In this document: piece after piece, positions 53,166-62,312 of the stretch
How the letters are laid out: every line of letters starts with the position of its first letter
Numbering within the stretch: position 1 is the first letter of the stretch
Source: Boseongicola sp.
Lineage (GTDB): Bacteria; Pseudomonadota; Alphaproteobacteria; Rhodobacterales; Rhodobacteraceae
NCBI GenBank assembly: GCA_014075275.1
Contig: CP046179.1
Span: 1,125,932-1,189,931 of the forward strand
Direction: 5' to 3'
Length of the DNA stretch: 64,000 nt
Position numbers and translations under genes: made by a program
The notes under the pieces: generated by a model
The model's database searches: none
Told to the model about the DNA's origin: nothing
The model's input: only the letters and a program-made list of their open reading frames with translations

Positions 53166-53783
53166 ATGAATGCCGTCACGCTGCTTATTCAAATCGTCCT
53201 GAAGACGATTCTATTGTCTGTGCCGTTTGCAACGGCATGGCTTTCGTTTCGACGTTTGGCGTTGTCGCGTTCGGCCAATGGCTGGCTTTATGCGGCGTCC
53301 GGGTTGTTTGCAGCATTTACAACGGCTGGATTGGCCCCTTGGGCGTTCGGGTTTGCGCCATTCAATTGGCTGTTCATTGTATTTGCCTTGATCTGCCCGG
53401 TTCTTTGGTTGGGCATCGTTGTCGTCTGCGGTTTGGATCGCACATTTGAATATGATGCGCGTGTGGCGGAAGACGACGAAGTAATCGACGAACCAGTTCT
53501 GTCATTCCGTTCAGCGCATGCACCAAAGCCGCCTCTGATTCTGGAGAAGCCTGAATGGCCGGACGCGCCAAAACTGCTTTTCCGGCATGGTGGTCACAAG
53601 GCGAACGCAGCAAATGACCAAAACACGCCCAGCGCGATAGATTATCGCGGTGTATTGGCCGTGGCTCGCGACATGCGAGGGCGCGAAAACAGCGAAAATC
53701 GCCGTTTGCGCCCATTGCTGCCGCCACCTGACGCGATGAGCGATCTGAAGGATCTGCCTTTCCTGCGACCCAGCCGTTCATAG
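53166..53783 (+). CDS. hypothetical membrane protein
   Basis: A 205-residue protein with about three N-terminal hydrophobic segments (residues 4-22, 38-60, 65-95), then a soluble, charged tail. Start at 53166 is set by GGAGG six bases upstream. No family recognised. It lies 39 bases before radA on the same strand, and may be co-transcribed with it. AT-rich upstream region. Confidence 0.65.
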   Translation: MNAVTLLIQIVLKTILLSVPFATAWLSFRRLALSRSANGWLYAASGLFAAFTTAGLAPWAFGFAPFNWLFIVFALICPVLWLGIVVVCGLDRTFEYDARVAEDDEVIDEPVLSFRSAHAPKPPLILEKPEWPDAPKLLFRHGGHKANAANDQNTPSAIDYRGVLAVARDMRGRENSENRRLRPLLPPPDAMSDLKDLPFLRPSRS

Positions 53784-53822
53784 TTTGACGCCGCCTGTTG
53801 CCTGAGGCAGAACGGCGGGAAC

Positions 53823-55187
53823 ATGGCAAAAAACCCAAGCTTCACATGCGCAAACTGCGGCGCGGTCCATACCAAATGGTCCGGGCAGTGCGACGATTGC
53901 AAAGCATGGAACACTATATCGGAAGACACGCCTTTGTCGGCTGGTCCGAAGTCGAAAGGCTTGGGCGCGGCGCGCGGGCGCGCAATTGAGTTGAGCGATC
54001 TGGCCAGCGAAGAGGCCCCGCCCCCACGCACTATGTCGGGCATGGCCGAATTGGACCGGGTGTTGGGCGGTGGATTGGTTCCGGCCTCGGCGGTTCTGGT
54101 GGGCGGTGATCCCGGCATCGGGAAATCGACTGTTCTGTTGCAGGCCGCCGCAGCCTTCACCAGCCAGGGATTGAAGGCGATCTATGTGTCGGGGGAAGAG
54201 GCCTCGGCCCAGGTGCGGATGCGGGCGCAAAGGTTGGGATTGGGCAATGCGGCGGTGAAACTGGCCGCCGACACCAACCTGCGCAACATCATGACAACGC
54301 TTGAGGCGGAAGCACCGGATCTGGCAATCATCGATTCCATTCAGACCATGTGGTTGGACACGGTGGATTCTGCTCCCGGGTCGGTTTCTCAGGTGCGCGC
54401 AGCAGCGCACGAATTGACGACATTCGCCAAACGCAAAGGGATCAGCGTGATTCTTGTTGGCCATGTCACCAAGGAGGGGCAGATCGCAGGCCCCAGAGTG
54501 GTCGAGCATATGGTCGACACGGTTCTCTATTTCGAGGGCGAGCGCGGGCATCAGTTCCGCATTTTGCGCGCTGTGAAGAACCGGTTTGGACCTGCTGACG
54601 AGATCGGCGTGTTTGAGATGACGGGGGCCGGGTTGGCAGAAGTTACGAACCCCTCGGCATTGTTTCTGGGCGAACGGGATACGCCCAGCGCCGGATCAGT
54701 GGTTTTTGCCGGGATCGAGGGCACCCGGCCGGTGCTATGCGAGTTTCAGGCATTGGTGTCCCCTGCCCCCGCAGGACAGGCCCGACGGTCCGTTGTGGGC
54801 TGGGATGGCGCGCGGCTGGCAATGATCCTGGCGGTTTTGGAATCGCGCTGTGGCATCCCATTTGCGGGTTTGGACGTCTATTTGAACGTGGCAGGTGGCC
54901 TTCGGATCGCTGAACCGGCGGCAGATCTGGCTGTGGCAGCGGCGCTATTTTCCGCACGTGAAGATGTGGCCCTGCCTGCGAACACTGTCGTTTTTGGCGA
55001 AATCAGCCTATCAGGAAGCCTGCGTCCGGTCGGACAATCAGAGTCGCGCCTGAAAGAAGCGCAAAAACTGGGTTTCACCCATGCTTTGATCCCTGACCGC
55101 AGTAAAATTGGCGCGATGAGTGGTGTGAGTATGCGGAAACTACCGGATCTGACGGCGCTTGTGGGTGATGTATTTGGTGCGGGCTGA
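53823..55187 (+). CDS. radA: DNA repair protein RadA
   Basis: RecA-related helicase helping branch migration in recombination. 454 residues: N-terminal zinc finger CANCGAVHTKWSGQCDDC, Walker A GGDPGIGKST, the RadA motif KNRFG (VKNRFGPADEIG) and a C-terminal Lon-like domain (FAGLDVYLNVAGGLRI). Typical length. cvpA follows 29 bases downstream. Confidence 0.96.
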   Translation: MAKNPSFTCANCGAVHTKWSGQCDDCKAWNTISEDTPLSAGPKSKGLGAARGRAIELSDLASEEAPPPRTMSGMAELDRVLGGGLVPASAVLVGGDPGIGKSTVLLQAAAAFTSQGLKAIYVSGEEASAQVRMRAQRLGLGNAAVKLAADTNLRNIMTTLEAEAPDLAIIDSIQTMWLDTVDSAPGSVSQVRAAAHELTTFAKRKGISVILVGHVTKEGQIAGPRVVEHMVDTVLYFEGERGHQFRILRAVKNRFGPADEIGVFEMTGAGLAEVTNPSALFLGERDTPSAGSVVFAGIEGTRPVLCEFQALVSPAPAGQARRSVVGWDGARLAMILAVLESRCGIPFAGLDVYLNVAGGLRIAEPAADLAVAAALFSAREDVALPANTVVFGEISLSGSLRPVGQSESRLKEAQKLGFTHALIPDRSKIGAMSGVSMRKLPDLTALVGDVFGAG

Positions 55188-55216
55188 TCGCCCCGGAAAA
55201 GAACGACGAGGCAGAC

Positions 55217-55783
55217 ATGGAAGCATTTACCATTCTTGACGGAATCGTTGCCGTCATAATCATTCTCTCTTCAGTTCTGGCGTATTCGCGCGGATTTGTT
55301 CGCGAGACGCTGGCAATAGGTGGTTGGATACTGGCCGCGATTGTGGCTTTTGTTTTTGCACCGACTGTCGAGCCGCTGATGAAAGAGGTTCCTGTCCTGC
55401 GCGATTTCATTGCAGGATCCTGTGATTTGGCCATGATTGGTGCATTCGCCGTGGTCTTTGCGGTGGCGTTGATCATCGTCTCAGTCTTTACGCCGCTATT
55501 TGCTGGCGCTGTTCAGCGTTCGGCCCTTGGCGGTATTGATCAGGGGTTCGGTTTTCTCTTCGGTGCGGCGCGCGGCATTTTGCTGGTCGTCATTGGAATG
55601 ATGATCTACGAGCAGGTGATCGTGAATGATCCCATCGCTGTTATCGACGAAAGCCGCACCGCTGCGGTTTACAATCAAGTCTCGGACACGATCATGGATC
55701 AAATTCCAGAAGATCCGCAGACTTGGGTCATGGCGCGCTATGAAGATCTGATGGGTCAGTGTTCGGAAGCAGCCGAAACCTAA
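55217..55783 (+). CDS. cvpA: CvpA family membrane protein
   Basis: A 188-residue membrane protein with four membrane segments. In E. coli cvpA is needed for colicin V export and lies before purF, as it does here with a 0.68-kb gap. Family phrase: LSSVLAYSRGFVRETLAIGGW. Role unclear. A terminator follows. Confidence 0.92.
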   Translation: MEAFTILDGIVAVIIILSSVLAYSRGFVRETLAIGGWILAAIVAFVFAPTVEPLMKEVPVLRDFIAGSCDLAMIGAFAVVFAVALIIVSVFTPLFAGAVQRSALGGIDQGFGFLFGAARGILLVVIGMMIYEQVIVNDPIAVIDESRTAAVYNQVSDTIMDQIPEDPQTWVMARYEDLMGQCSEAAET

Positions 55784-55808
55784 GAGCGTCAAATTACTGA
55801 AATTGCTA

Positions 55809-55836
55809 ACGCGGCTTCGAATCGAGGCCGCGTTTT
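55809..55836 (+). terminator. intrinsic terminator after cvpA
   Basis: Stem ACGCGGC/GCCGCGT with 11-base loop and TTTT, 25 bases after the cvpA stop. Confidence 0.85.
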
Positions 55837-55878
55837 GCTTTTTCAGCACGACCTCAACGCCTGAAATTTTACCGCATT

Positions 55879-55901
55879 TATGGAAACAGTTCGTTTCCAT
55901 A
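55879..55901. promoter_or_regulatory. orphan operator-like palindrome
   Basis: TATGGAAAC and GTTTCCATA, perfect 9-bp arms with a 5-base spacer. This layout is typical of dimeric repressor sites such as TetR-type operators. No regulator or regulated gene is next to it. Confidence 0.5.
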
Positions 55902-56328
55902 TCGGCCGAGATTGAAATGAGGCAGCAATTGCGACGCCGGAAAACGCCAAAATACCCCCTAATTGTCGACGCTGCGGATACAGCCGAGCCTTGGGCCGAC
56001 ATTTGTCGCCACACAACTTTGATATGGGGCAGAGTTGGTACCCTGACCTGAACTCGTGTCTTTTCGCGCCAAATTGTTTGGGCAGCCCAAATCACAAAGA
56101 CGCCCCGAAACCGAGCATTTGCGCCCAACTGACGCCTTTGGACCCCTGCATAACAGTTCTTGTTAGCGAGACGGCAGTGGTTCGCAGGTCTTGCGTAAAG
56201 AGTTCCCCAAGTCCCCGCCCTGATCGAAAGATCATAAGGCATAACCAGTTCGGGCAATTGGTGTGATGTGTGTGTAAAGATTTCCCGCCCAGGTACGAGT
56301 GTCATCATCCGGTGCAAGATTGCTCGAA

Positions 56329-56370
56329 GAAGGCCCGCGTCCTGTCCGCCGCGGGCCTTCAATTTTTTTT
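56329..56370 (+). terminator. strong intrinsic terminator with no upstream gene
   Basis: 11-bp perfect stem GAAGGCCCGCG/CGCGGGCCTTC, loop 10, then AA and eight T bases. The nearest plus-strand gene ends 545 bases upstream and already has its own terminator, so it may end a small RNA or attenuate purF. Confidence 0.85.
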
Positions 56371-56460
56371 CACATTATTCGGCGACAGACAGCGTGACAC
56401 TTTGATGACGACCCTTTAAGAAGGCGGCATCTGCTGCTTCATGGACTTCATCCAGCCCTC

Positions 56461-57927
56461 ATGGCCGAATCATCCCTGACGACGAACCCGTTTGACGACG
56501 ACAAATTGCGCGAAGAATGCGGGATTTTTGGCGTCATAGGTGTCAATTCCGCTGCCAACTTTGTGGCCCTTGGACTGCACGCGCTTCAACATCGCGGCCA
56601 GGAAGCAGGTGGCATTGTCACCTACGAGCCTGAGAACGGATTTCAGTCTGCGCATCGGTTCGGATTGGTGCGCGATAACTTTACAAGTCAGGGCATCATG
56701 AACACGCTGCCCGGTCCGATTGGTATCGGTCACGTTCGCTATTCGACCGCTGGGTCGAAAGGGCCAACACAAATTCGCGACGTGCAGCCGTTTTTAGGCG
56801 AGTTTTCCATGGGTGGGGCTGCAATCGCCCACAATGGCAACATCACCAACGCTGATGCATTGCGCCGCGAATTGATTGAGCGCGGCTCGATCTTTCAGTC
56901 AAGCTCTGACAGCGAATGCATAATCCATTTGATGGCCCGATCGCTTCAGCAAAACATCCCAGAGCGGATGAAAGATGCATTGCGTCGTGTCGAAGGGGCT
57001 TTTTCCATTGTCGCTATGACCCGCACCAAGCTGATCGGCGTGCGCGACCCGATTGGAGTTCGCCCACTTGTTCTTGGCAAGATTGGCGATGGTTGGGCAT
57101 TGGCATCTGAAACCTGCGCGCTGGATATCATCGGCGCAGAGTTTGTGCGCGAGATTGATCCCGGCGAAATGGTTGTGATCGCAAATGGCGAAGTTTCAAG
57201 CCACCGCCCGTTTGAAACCCGGAAATCCCGGTTCTGCATCTTTGAGCATGTCTATTTCTCGCGTCCGGACTCGTCCCTTGGCGGTCGGTCGGTTTACGAA
57301 ACGCGCTCGTCCATCGGGCGCGAATTGGCGAAAGAGGCTCCGGTCGATGCCGATCTGGTCTGTCCAGTGCCCGACAGCGGCACGCCCGCGGCCATCGGCT
57401 ATTCGCTGGAAAGCGGCATTCCCTACGCAATGGGGATCATCCGCAACCAGTATGTGGGTCGCACATTCATCGAGCCGACCGAGCAAATTCGGAACATGGG
57501 TGTTCGTTTGAAGCTGAACGTGAATCGCGCGCTGATCCGCGGCAAACGGGTCATACTGGTCGACGATAGCGTTGTGCGCGGCACAACCAGCCGAAAAATC
57601 AAAGAGATGATCCTGGATGCGGGCGCGGCTGAGGTGCATTTCCGCATTGCATCGCCACCGACAGCCTGGCCGTGTTTTTACGGCGTCGATACCCCGAAAC
57701 GAGAAAAGCTGCTGGCAGCAACAATGACTGCCGAAGAAATGCGCAGCCATCTGGGTGTCGACAGTCTGAAGTTCATTTCGCTGGACGGCCTTTATCGTGC
57801 CGTAGGCGAGGCCAAGGGTCGCGATCCTAACAGCCCACAGTATTGCGATGCCTGTTTCTCGGGCCAATATCCGGTTGAGCCACGCGACATGATCGAAAAA
57901 GGCATGGTGCTGAAGGCGGCAGAGTAA
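56461..57927 (+). CDS. purF: amidophosphoribosyltransferase
   Basis: First committed step of purine synthesis, PRPP plus Gln to phosphoribosylamine. 488 residues with a 19-residue leader before the catalytic Cys20 (EECGIFGVIG), the glutaminase domain (HALQHRGQEAGG, GIGHVRYST) and the PRPP motif VILVDDSVVRGTTS. Late Cys residues (FSGQYP region, CDACF) suit an Fe-S or structural site. Close to cvpA, as in other proteobacteria. Confidence 0.96.
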   Translation: MAESSLTTNPFDDDKLREECGIFGVIGVNSAANFVALGLHALQHRGQEAGGIVTYEPENGFQSAHRFGLVRDNFTSQGIMNTLPGPIGIGHVRYSTAGSKGPTQIRDVQPFLGEFSMGGAAIAHNGNITNADALRRELIERGSIFQSSSDSECIIHLMARSLQQNIPERMKDALRRVEGAFSIVAMTRTKLIGVRDPIGVRPLVLGKIGDGWALASETCALDIIGAEFVREIDPGEMVVIANGEVSSHRPFETRKSRFCIFEHVYFSRPDSSLGGRSVYETRSSIGRELAKEAPVDADLVCPVPDSGTPAAIGYSLESGIPYAMGIIRNQYVGRTFIEPTEQIRNMGVRLKLNVNRALIRGKRVILVDDSVVRGTTSRKIKEMILDAGAAEVHFRIASPPTAWPCFYGVDTPKREKLLAATMTAEEMRSHLGVDSLKFISLDGLYRAVGEAKGRDPNSPQYCDACFSGQYPVEPRDMIEKGMVLKAAE

Positions 57928-57979
57928 ACAACGCCGCAATCCTCTTGACGCCACTGCCCTGCACGGCCAAACCGCGCCC

Positions 57980-58621
57980 ATGACAAAGATAGCCTTGATA
58001 ACCGGTGCTTCGCGCGGTCTTGGTGCCGCAATGGCCGAAGCGCTTGCCGCTGATCACCACATCGTTGCCGTCGCCAAAACGGTCGGCGCGCTGGAAGAAC
58101 TGGACGACCGTATTCAGGCCGCCGGTGGTGCTGCGACCCTTGCTCCGATGGATGTGACCAAAGCGGATGCGATGGCTCAGCTATGCCGGGGCATCCATGA
58201 CCGCTGGGGCAAGGTCGATGTCTGGGTTCATGCTGCAATTCATGCCGCGCCACTAGCGCCTGCCAATCATGTGGACGGCAAGGATTTGGCGAAATCACTG
58301 GCCACCAATGTAACAGCCACGTCCAGCCTGATCACCATGGTCTCACCTCTGCTGGAGGCCGCCGAAAACGGAACAGCCGTTTTGTTTGATGATCCTCATG
58401 TTGGCGAGAAGTTTTTTGGCGCGTACGGCGCCACAAAAGCAGCCCAAATGGCGTTGGCCCGCAGTTGGCAGGCGGAAACAGCAAATACCGGCCCAAATGT
58501 GCGCATTATCACCCCGCCGCCTATGCCCACTGCAACGCGGGCACGCTTCTTTCCGGGCGAGGACCGCGACGCCCTTACCACCGCGAACGTCGCCGCATTG
58601 CAGGTTCTGAAACAGATCTGA
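57980..58621 (+). CDS. short-chain dehydrogenase/reductase
   Basis: A 213-residue SDR. Cofactor motif TGASRGLG (about 9-16), catalytic YGATK (Tyr-x-x-x-Lys near 154-158), and an N-terminal Rossmann fold. Short C-terminus, so a small classical SDR. Substrate unknown. It follows purF by 52 bases. Confidence 0.88.
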   Translation: MTKIALITGASRGLGAAMAEALAADHHIVAVAKTVGALEELDDRIQAAGGAATLAPMDVTKADAMAQLCRGIHDRWGKVDVWVHAAIHAAPLAPANHVDGKDLAKSLATNVTATSSLITMVSPLLEAAENGTAVLFDDPHVGEKFFGAYGATKAAQMALARSWQAETANTGPNVRIITPPPMPTATRARFFPGEDRDALTTANVAALQVLKQI

Positions 58622-58738
58622 CCCTGTGCGGTGCGAAAAACGCTGTTCAGCCCCTTGCGGATGACGCACTAACCTTGCCCGCCCCGCAACACTGACCTAA
58701 TCAGGTTTGGACAAGGCAATTTCAAAAGGTCAACCGTA

Positions 58739-59524
58739 GTGCGCATCCTGATTACCAACGACGACGGCATCAACGCCCCGGGATTGCGCATCATGGAGGC
58801 AATTGCCGCCGAAATCGCGGGCGACGATGGCGAGGTTTGGGTTGTTGCTCCGGCCTTTGAGCAATCCGGCGTCGGCCATGCAATCAGCTATACTCACCCG
58901 ACAATGTTGATCCAGTTGGAAGAGCGTCGTTTTGCGGCCGAAGGTTCACCAGCTGATTGCGTGCTGGCCGGGTTGCATCAGGTCATGAAAGATGCGCGCC
59001 CTGACTTGGTCTTGTCTGGTGTGAATCGGGGCAATAACTCAGCGGAGAACGTGCTGTATTCGGGAACCATTGGTGCCGCCATGGAGGCAGCCCTTCAAGG
59101 GTTACCCGCCATCGCGCTCAGCCAGTTTTACGGGCCCGACAACAACACCCTGGACAATCCGTTCGAGGCAGCGGCCATGCACGGTGTCGACACTGTGCGG
59201 CGTCTCTTGCGCCACGGCGATTGGCACGACCGCGATTACCGCACTTTTTACAATGTTAATTTCCCACCACTGCCAGGCGAAGAAGTGAAGGGCATTAAGG
59301 TTGCTGCGCAGGGGTATCGCCGCGATACCAAATTTGGCGCCGAACCCCATATTGCGCCCTCGGGCCGAATGTTTCTTTGGGTTAAGGGTGGACCTCAGCA
59401 TCATCCAACAGAACCCGGCACTGACGCAGCTGTGAACCTTGACGGTTATATTTCGGTCACACCACTTAGGGCCGATCTGACGGCGCACGACGAACTTGCA
59501 GCATTGAGAGATCGGCTGGAATGA
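58739..59524 (+). CDS. surE: 5'/3'-nucleotidase SurE
   Basis: Survival protein, a nucleoside monophosphate phosphatase. 261 residues from a GTG start at 58739 ([16 protein letters not shown]): metal-binding NDDGI, and [25 protein letters not shown] is supported by the conserved start of the protein. It overlaps pcm by 4 bases; surE-pcm-nlpD is a conserved order. Confidence 0.96.
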   Translation: MRILITNDDGINAPGLRIMEAIAAEIAGDDGEVWVVAPAFEQSGVGHAISYTHPTMLIQLEERRFAAEGSPADCVLAGLHQVMKDARPDLVLSGVNRGNNSAENVLYSGTIGAAMEAALQGLPAIALSQFYGPDNNTLDNPFEAAAMHGVDTVRRLLRHGDWHDRDYRTFYNVNFPPLPGEEVKGIKVAAQGYRRDTKFGAEPHIAPSGRMFLWVKGGPQHHPTEPGTDAAVNLDGYISVTPLRADLTAHDELAALRDRLE

Positions 59525-60165
59525 CCGAAGATCTTGCCGAACGCCAGATGCAATTCGTCTTTGCCCTGCGTCAACGGGGCGTGCGCGATGTGCGTGTATT
59601 GAATGCAATGGAAAAGGTGGACCGTGGCGCCTTTGTCAAAGGCCTGTTCTCGGACCGGGCTTATGAAGACATGCCACTGCCAATTGCCTGCGGCCAGACG
59701 ATTAGCCAGCCGTCGGTTGTCGGCCTGATGACCAAAGCGCTGAATGTTCAACCCCGCCATAAGGTGTTGGAGGTGGGAACCGGCTCAGGCTACCAGGCTG
59801 CTGTTCTCAGCCATCTGGCACGGCGCGTCTACACAGTTGATCGCCACAAGCGGCTGGTCGCACAGGCGCAGGCCGCCTTCGATACTCTGGATCTGAGTAA
59901 TATCACTGCATTGGCCGCAGATGGTTCGCGCGGGTTCCCTGAACAGGCCCCCTTTGACCGCATTCTGGTGACAGCAGCGGCAGAGGACCCACCCGGTCCC
60001 TTGTTGGCAGAGCTGAAAACAGGCGGTATCATGGTGGTGCCGGTGGGACAGTCAGACGCGGTGCAGACCCTGATCAAGGTCACCCGCACCGAAACTGGCT
60101 ATGATTATGAAGAACTTCGACCTGTCAGGTTTGTGCCTTTGGTCGAAGGGATGGGTCAGGAATGA
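59521..60165 (+). CDS. pcm: protein-L-isoaspartate O-methyltransferase
   Basis: Repairs isoaspartyl damage in proteins using SAM. 214 residues: [19 protein letters not shown] motif [12 protein letters not shown], and DRILVTAAA. Overlaps surE by 4 bases (ATGA); nlpD follows 67 bases on. Confidence 0.96.
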   Translation: MTEDLAERQMQFVFALRQRGVRDVRVLNAMEKVDRGAFVKGLFSDRAYEDMPLPIACGQTISQPSVVGLMTKALNVQPRHKVLEVGTGSGYQAAVLSHLARRVYTVDRHKRLVAQAQAAFDTLDLSNITALAADGSRGFPEQAPFDRILVTAAAEDPPGPLLAELKTGGIMVVPVGQSDAVQTLIKVTRTETGYDYEELRPVRFVPLVEGMGQE

Positions 60166-60232
60166 TCCGGGTTTGTATTGCCATAGTCCCGAAACAAGAG
60201 GGCAGGCATTTGCGTATGAGGAATTTTGAGCG

Positions 60233-61357
60233 ATGAAAAAAACAGGCACAGCATTACACTTTTTGACAATGGGCACAGCGGCACTGGCACTTTCAGCCTG
60301 TGGCGGTCTGGGCGATCTGGATTTCGACCTGCGCGGCGGGGCCGGACAATTTGATACTTCGGATGCGGCACGCAATGCCGTGCGAAATGCACCCCAACCT
60401 GATGCGCGTGGCGTCATCTCGGATACCGGTTATCAGGTTGCCGTTGCACGCCCCGGCGATACAGTCGGCACAATCGCGGCACGTGTCGGCCTGGATGGGG
60501 GCACACTGGCCAGCTACAACGCCTTACCGCCAAACCTGGCGCTGCAGGGGGGCGAGGTCATCGCCCTGCCTGTCCGGGTCGCAGATGCAACGGGGGCCAC
60601 CAATGGCGGTGGAACGCTGGACGTGGCGACCATTGCCGGCTCGGCCATTGACCGTGCCGAAGCCGCCCCTGGCCTTCCCGCCGGCAATCAGCCAACCCGC
60701 CACCGGGTCGCACCGGGCGAAACTGCCTTCTCGATTGCACGTCAATACGACGTGCCGGTTGCGGCACTGGCAGAATGGAACGGTCTGGGGTCTGACCTTG
60801 CGCTGCGCGACGGTCAATTCCTGCTGATCCCGATTAAGGCCCCTGCGTCGACAGCAGTTGCCGCGACACCTCTTGAGGCCCCGGGCGTCGGCTCGGCAAC
60901 GCCATTGCCGCCGTCAGCAACAGATCCACTGCCAACGGAAAACGCAGCCCCAGCGTCGCGACCGGCCGCAGAGGCTCCGGCAACCGACCAAACCGCCGCT
61001 TCCGACACATCGCGTCTTAGAATGCCAGTATCGGGGCGCATCATTCGTCCCTTCGAAAAGGGCACCAACGATGGGATCAGCATTGCCGCTGCGGTTGGCG
61101 CACAGGTTGGTGCCGCTGACGAAGGCACCGTGGCTGCGATCACCCGCGACACTGATCAGGTACCCATCCTGGTGCTGCGTCACGAAGGCAACCTGTTGAC
61201 CGTCTATGCCGGTGTCGACAACATTGCGGTTGAAAAGGGCGACAAAGTCATTCGCGGCCAACTGATCGCCACGGTGCGCGAAGGAAACCCTTCGTTCCTG
61301 CATTTTGAAGTGCGCGAAGGTTTCGAAAGCGTCGATCCGCTGCCCTTCCTTCAGTAA
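60233..61357 (+). CDS. nlpD: NlpD-like lipoprotein with degenerate LytM domain
   Basis: A 374-residue lipoprotein. Lipobox LSAC at the end of a signal peptide, two LysM domains (about 66-108 and 156-203) and a C-terminal LytM/M23 domain (about 265-374). The metal site is degenerate: the first His is replaced (GTNDGIS) and the last motif keeps only one His (LHFEV). So it is not a peptidase but, as NlpD in E. coli, probably activates amidases in cell division. Last gene of surE-pcm-nlpD; a large hairpin follows. Confidence 0.9.
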   Translation: MKKTGTALHFLTMGTAALALSACGGLGDLDFDLRGGAGQFDTSDAARNAVRNAPQPDARGVISDTGYQVAVARPGDTVGTIAARVGLDGGTLASYNALPPNLALQGGEVIALPVRVADATGATNGGGTLDVATIAGSAIDRAEAAPGLPAGNQPTRHRVAPGETAFSIARQYDVPVAALAEWNGLGSDLALRDGQFLLIPIKAPASTAVAATPLEAPGVGSATPLPPSATDPLPTENAAPASRPAAEAPATDQTAASDTSRLRMPVSGRIIRPFEKGTNDGISIAAAVGAQVGAADEGTVAAITRDTDQVPILVLRHEGNLLTVYAGVDNIAVEKGDKVIRGQLIATVREGNPSFLHFEVREGFESVDPLPFLQ

Positions 61358-61367
61358 CCAATCGCAT

Positions 61368-61434
61368 CTTCTTTCTGGTATAAATACTCAAAACGGTCGC
61401 GGGGGCAGAAACGCCAGTTTCTGCCCCCGCGACC
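61368..61434 (+). repeat. REP-like palindromic element, copy 4, with 18-bp perfect stem
   Basis: An arm CTTCTTTCTGGTATAAATAC leads into GGTCGCGGGGGCAGAAAC (61395-61412), loop GCCA, and its exact complement (61417-61434). The 18-bp perfect stem lies between convergent genes, so it should also terminate. The loop GCCA is the same as in copy 1. Confidence 0.7.
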
Positions 61435-61472
61435 ATCGCGACGCCGTCAGGCGGCGCAAAACTTGGTGAGTT

Positions 61473-62312
61473 CTAAAGCGAAACGCCTTTGCGCCCGGCG
61501 AGATCGACAAAAAACTGCCAGGCCACCCGGCCCGACCGCGCCCCGCGTGTCGCCTGCCATTCGATGGCCTCGGCCCGCAATTCATCTTCAGCAACTGAAA
61601 CTCCATAGGCGTCGCAATAGCCCTGGATCATCGCCAGATATTCGTCCTGGGTGCAGGAATGGAACCCCAGCCACAGTCCGAACCGGTCTGACAGCGATAC
61701 TTTCTCCTCTACGGCTCCCGAGGGATTGATCGCGCTGGAGCGTTCATTCTCGATCATATCGCGTGGCATCAGATGGCGCCGGTTCGAGGTGGCGTAGAAC
61801 ACCACATTCTCGGGCCGTCCTTCGATCCCGCCATCCAGAACCGCCTTCAACGACTTGTAATGTTGATCATCATGGCTGAACGACAGATCATCGCAGAACA
61901 ACAGGAACCGCGCATCCGAGCCCCGCAGATGGCCCAGAAGCCGCCCGACCGAGGGCAGGTCTTCGCGCTGCACTTCGACGATTTTCAATGACAAACCTTC
62001 GGACAGAACCGCTGCATGGGCCGCCTTCACAAGGCTGGATTTCCCCATGCCCCGCGATCCCCAAAGAAGGGCGTTATTGGCGGGAAGCCCTCGGGCGAAC
62101 TGCCGGGTGTTTTCCATGAGGATATCGCGCACCCGGTCGATCCCGACCAGAAGCGATACATCGATACGGTTTACTTCTTTAACCGGATCCAGCCGATCGG
62201 GTGACACGTGCCAGACAAAGGCGTCTGCGGTGTGGAAGTCTGGTGCCGCCAGTGGCGCAGGTGCCATCCGTTCCAACGCGGCGGCAATGCGGTCCATCGG
62301 ATCGTCGATCAC
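61473..62312 (-). CDS. DUF815-type AAA+ ATPase
   Basis: A 279-residue ATPase. Walker A GSRGMGKSS, Walker B RFLLFCDDLSF, and the phrase NNALLWGSRGMGKSSLVKA match DUF815. Cytoplasmic, function unknown. It overlaps tatC by 4 bases (ATGA at 62309) and is the last gene of tatA-tatB-tatC-DUF815. Confidence 0.92.
   Translation of the reverse strand: MIDDPMDRIAAALERMAPAPLAAPDFHTADAFVWHVSPDRLDPVKEVNRIDVSLLVGIDRVRDILMENTRQFARGLPANNALLWGSRGMGKSSLVKAAHAAVLSEGLSLKIVEVQREDLPSVGRLLGHLRGSDARFLLFCDDLSFSHDDQHYKSLKAVLDGGIEGRPENVVFYATSNRRHLMPRDMIENERSSAINPSGAVEEKVSLSDRFGLWLGFHSCTQDEYLAMIQGYCDAYGVSVAEDELRAEAIEWQATRGARSGRVAWQFFVDLAGRKGVSL

Larger units (their letters stand above)
55784..56460. other. 677-base gene-free region before purF
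   Basis: No ORF with protein character or ribosome site. It contains the cvpA terminator (55809-55836), a perfect palindrome (55879-55901), a smaller palindrome TTTGGGC-A-GCCCAAA (56077-56091) and a strong terminator (56329-56370) that has no gene to serve. A small RNA between is possible. The purF promoter should lie in 56371-56460. Confidence 0.55.
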
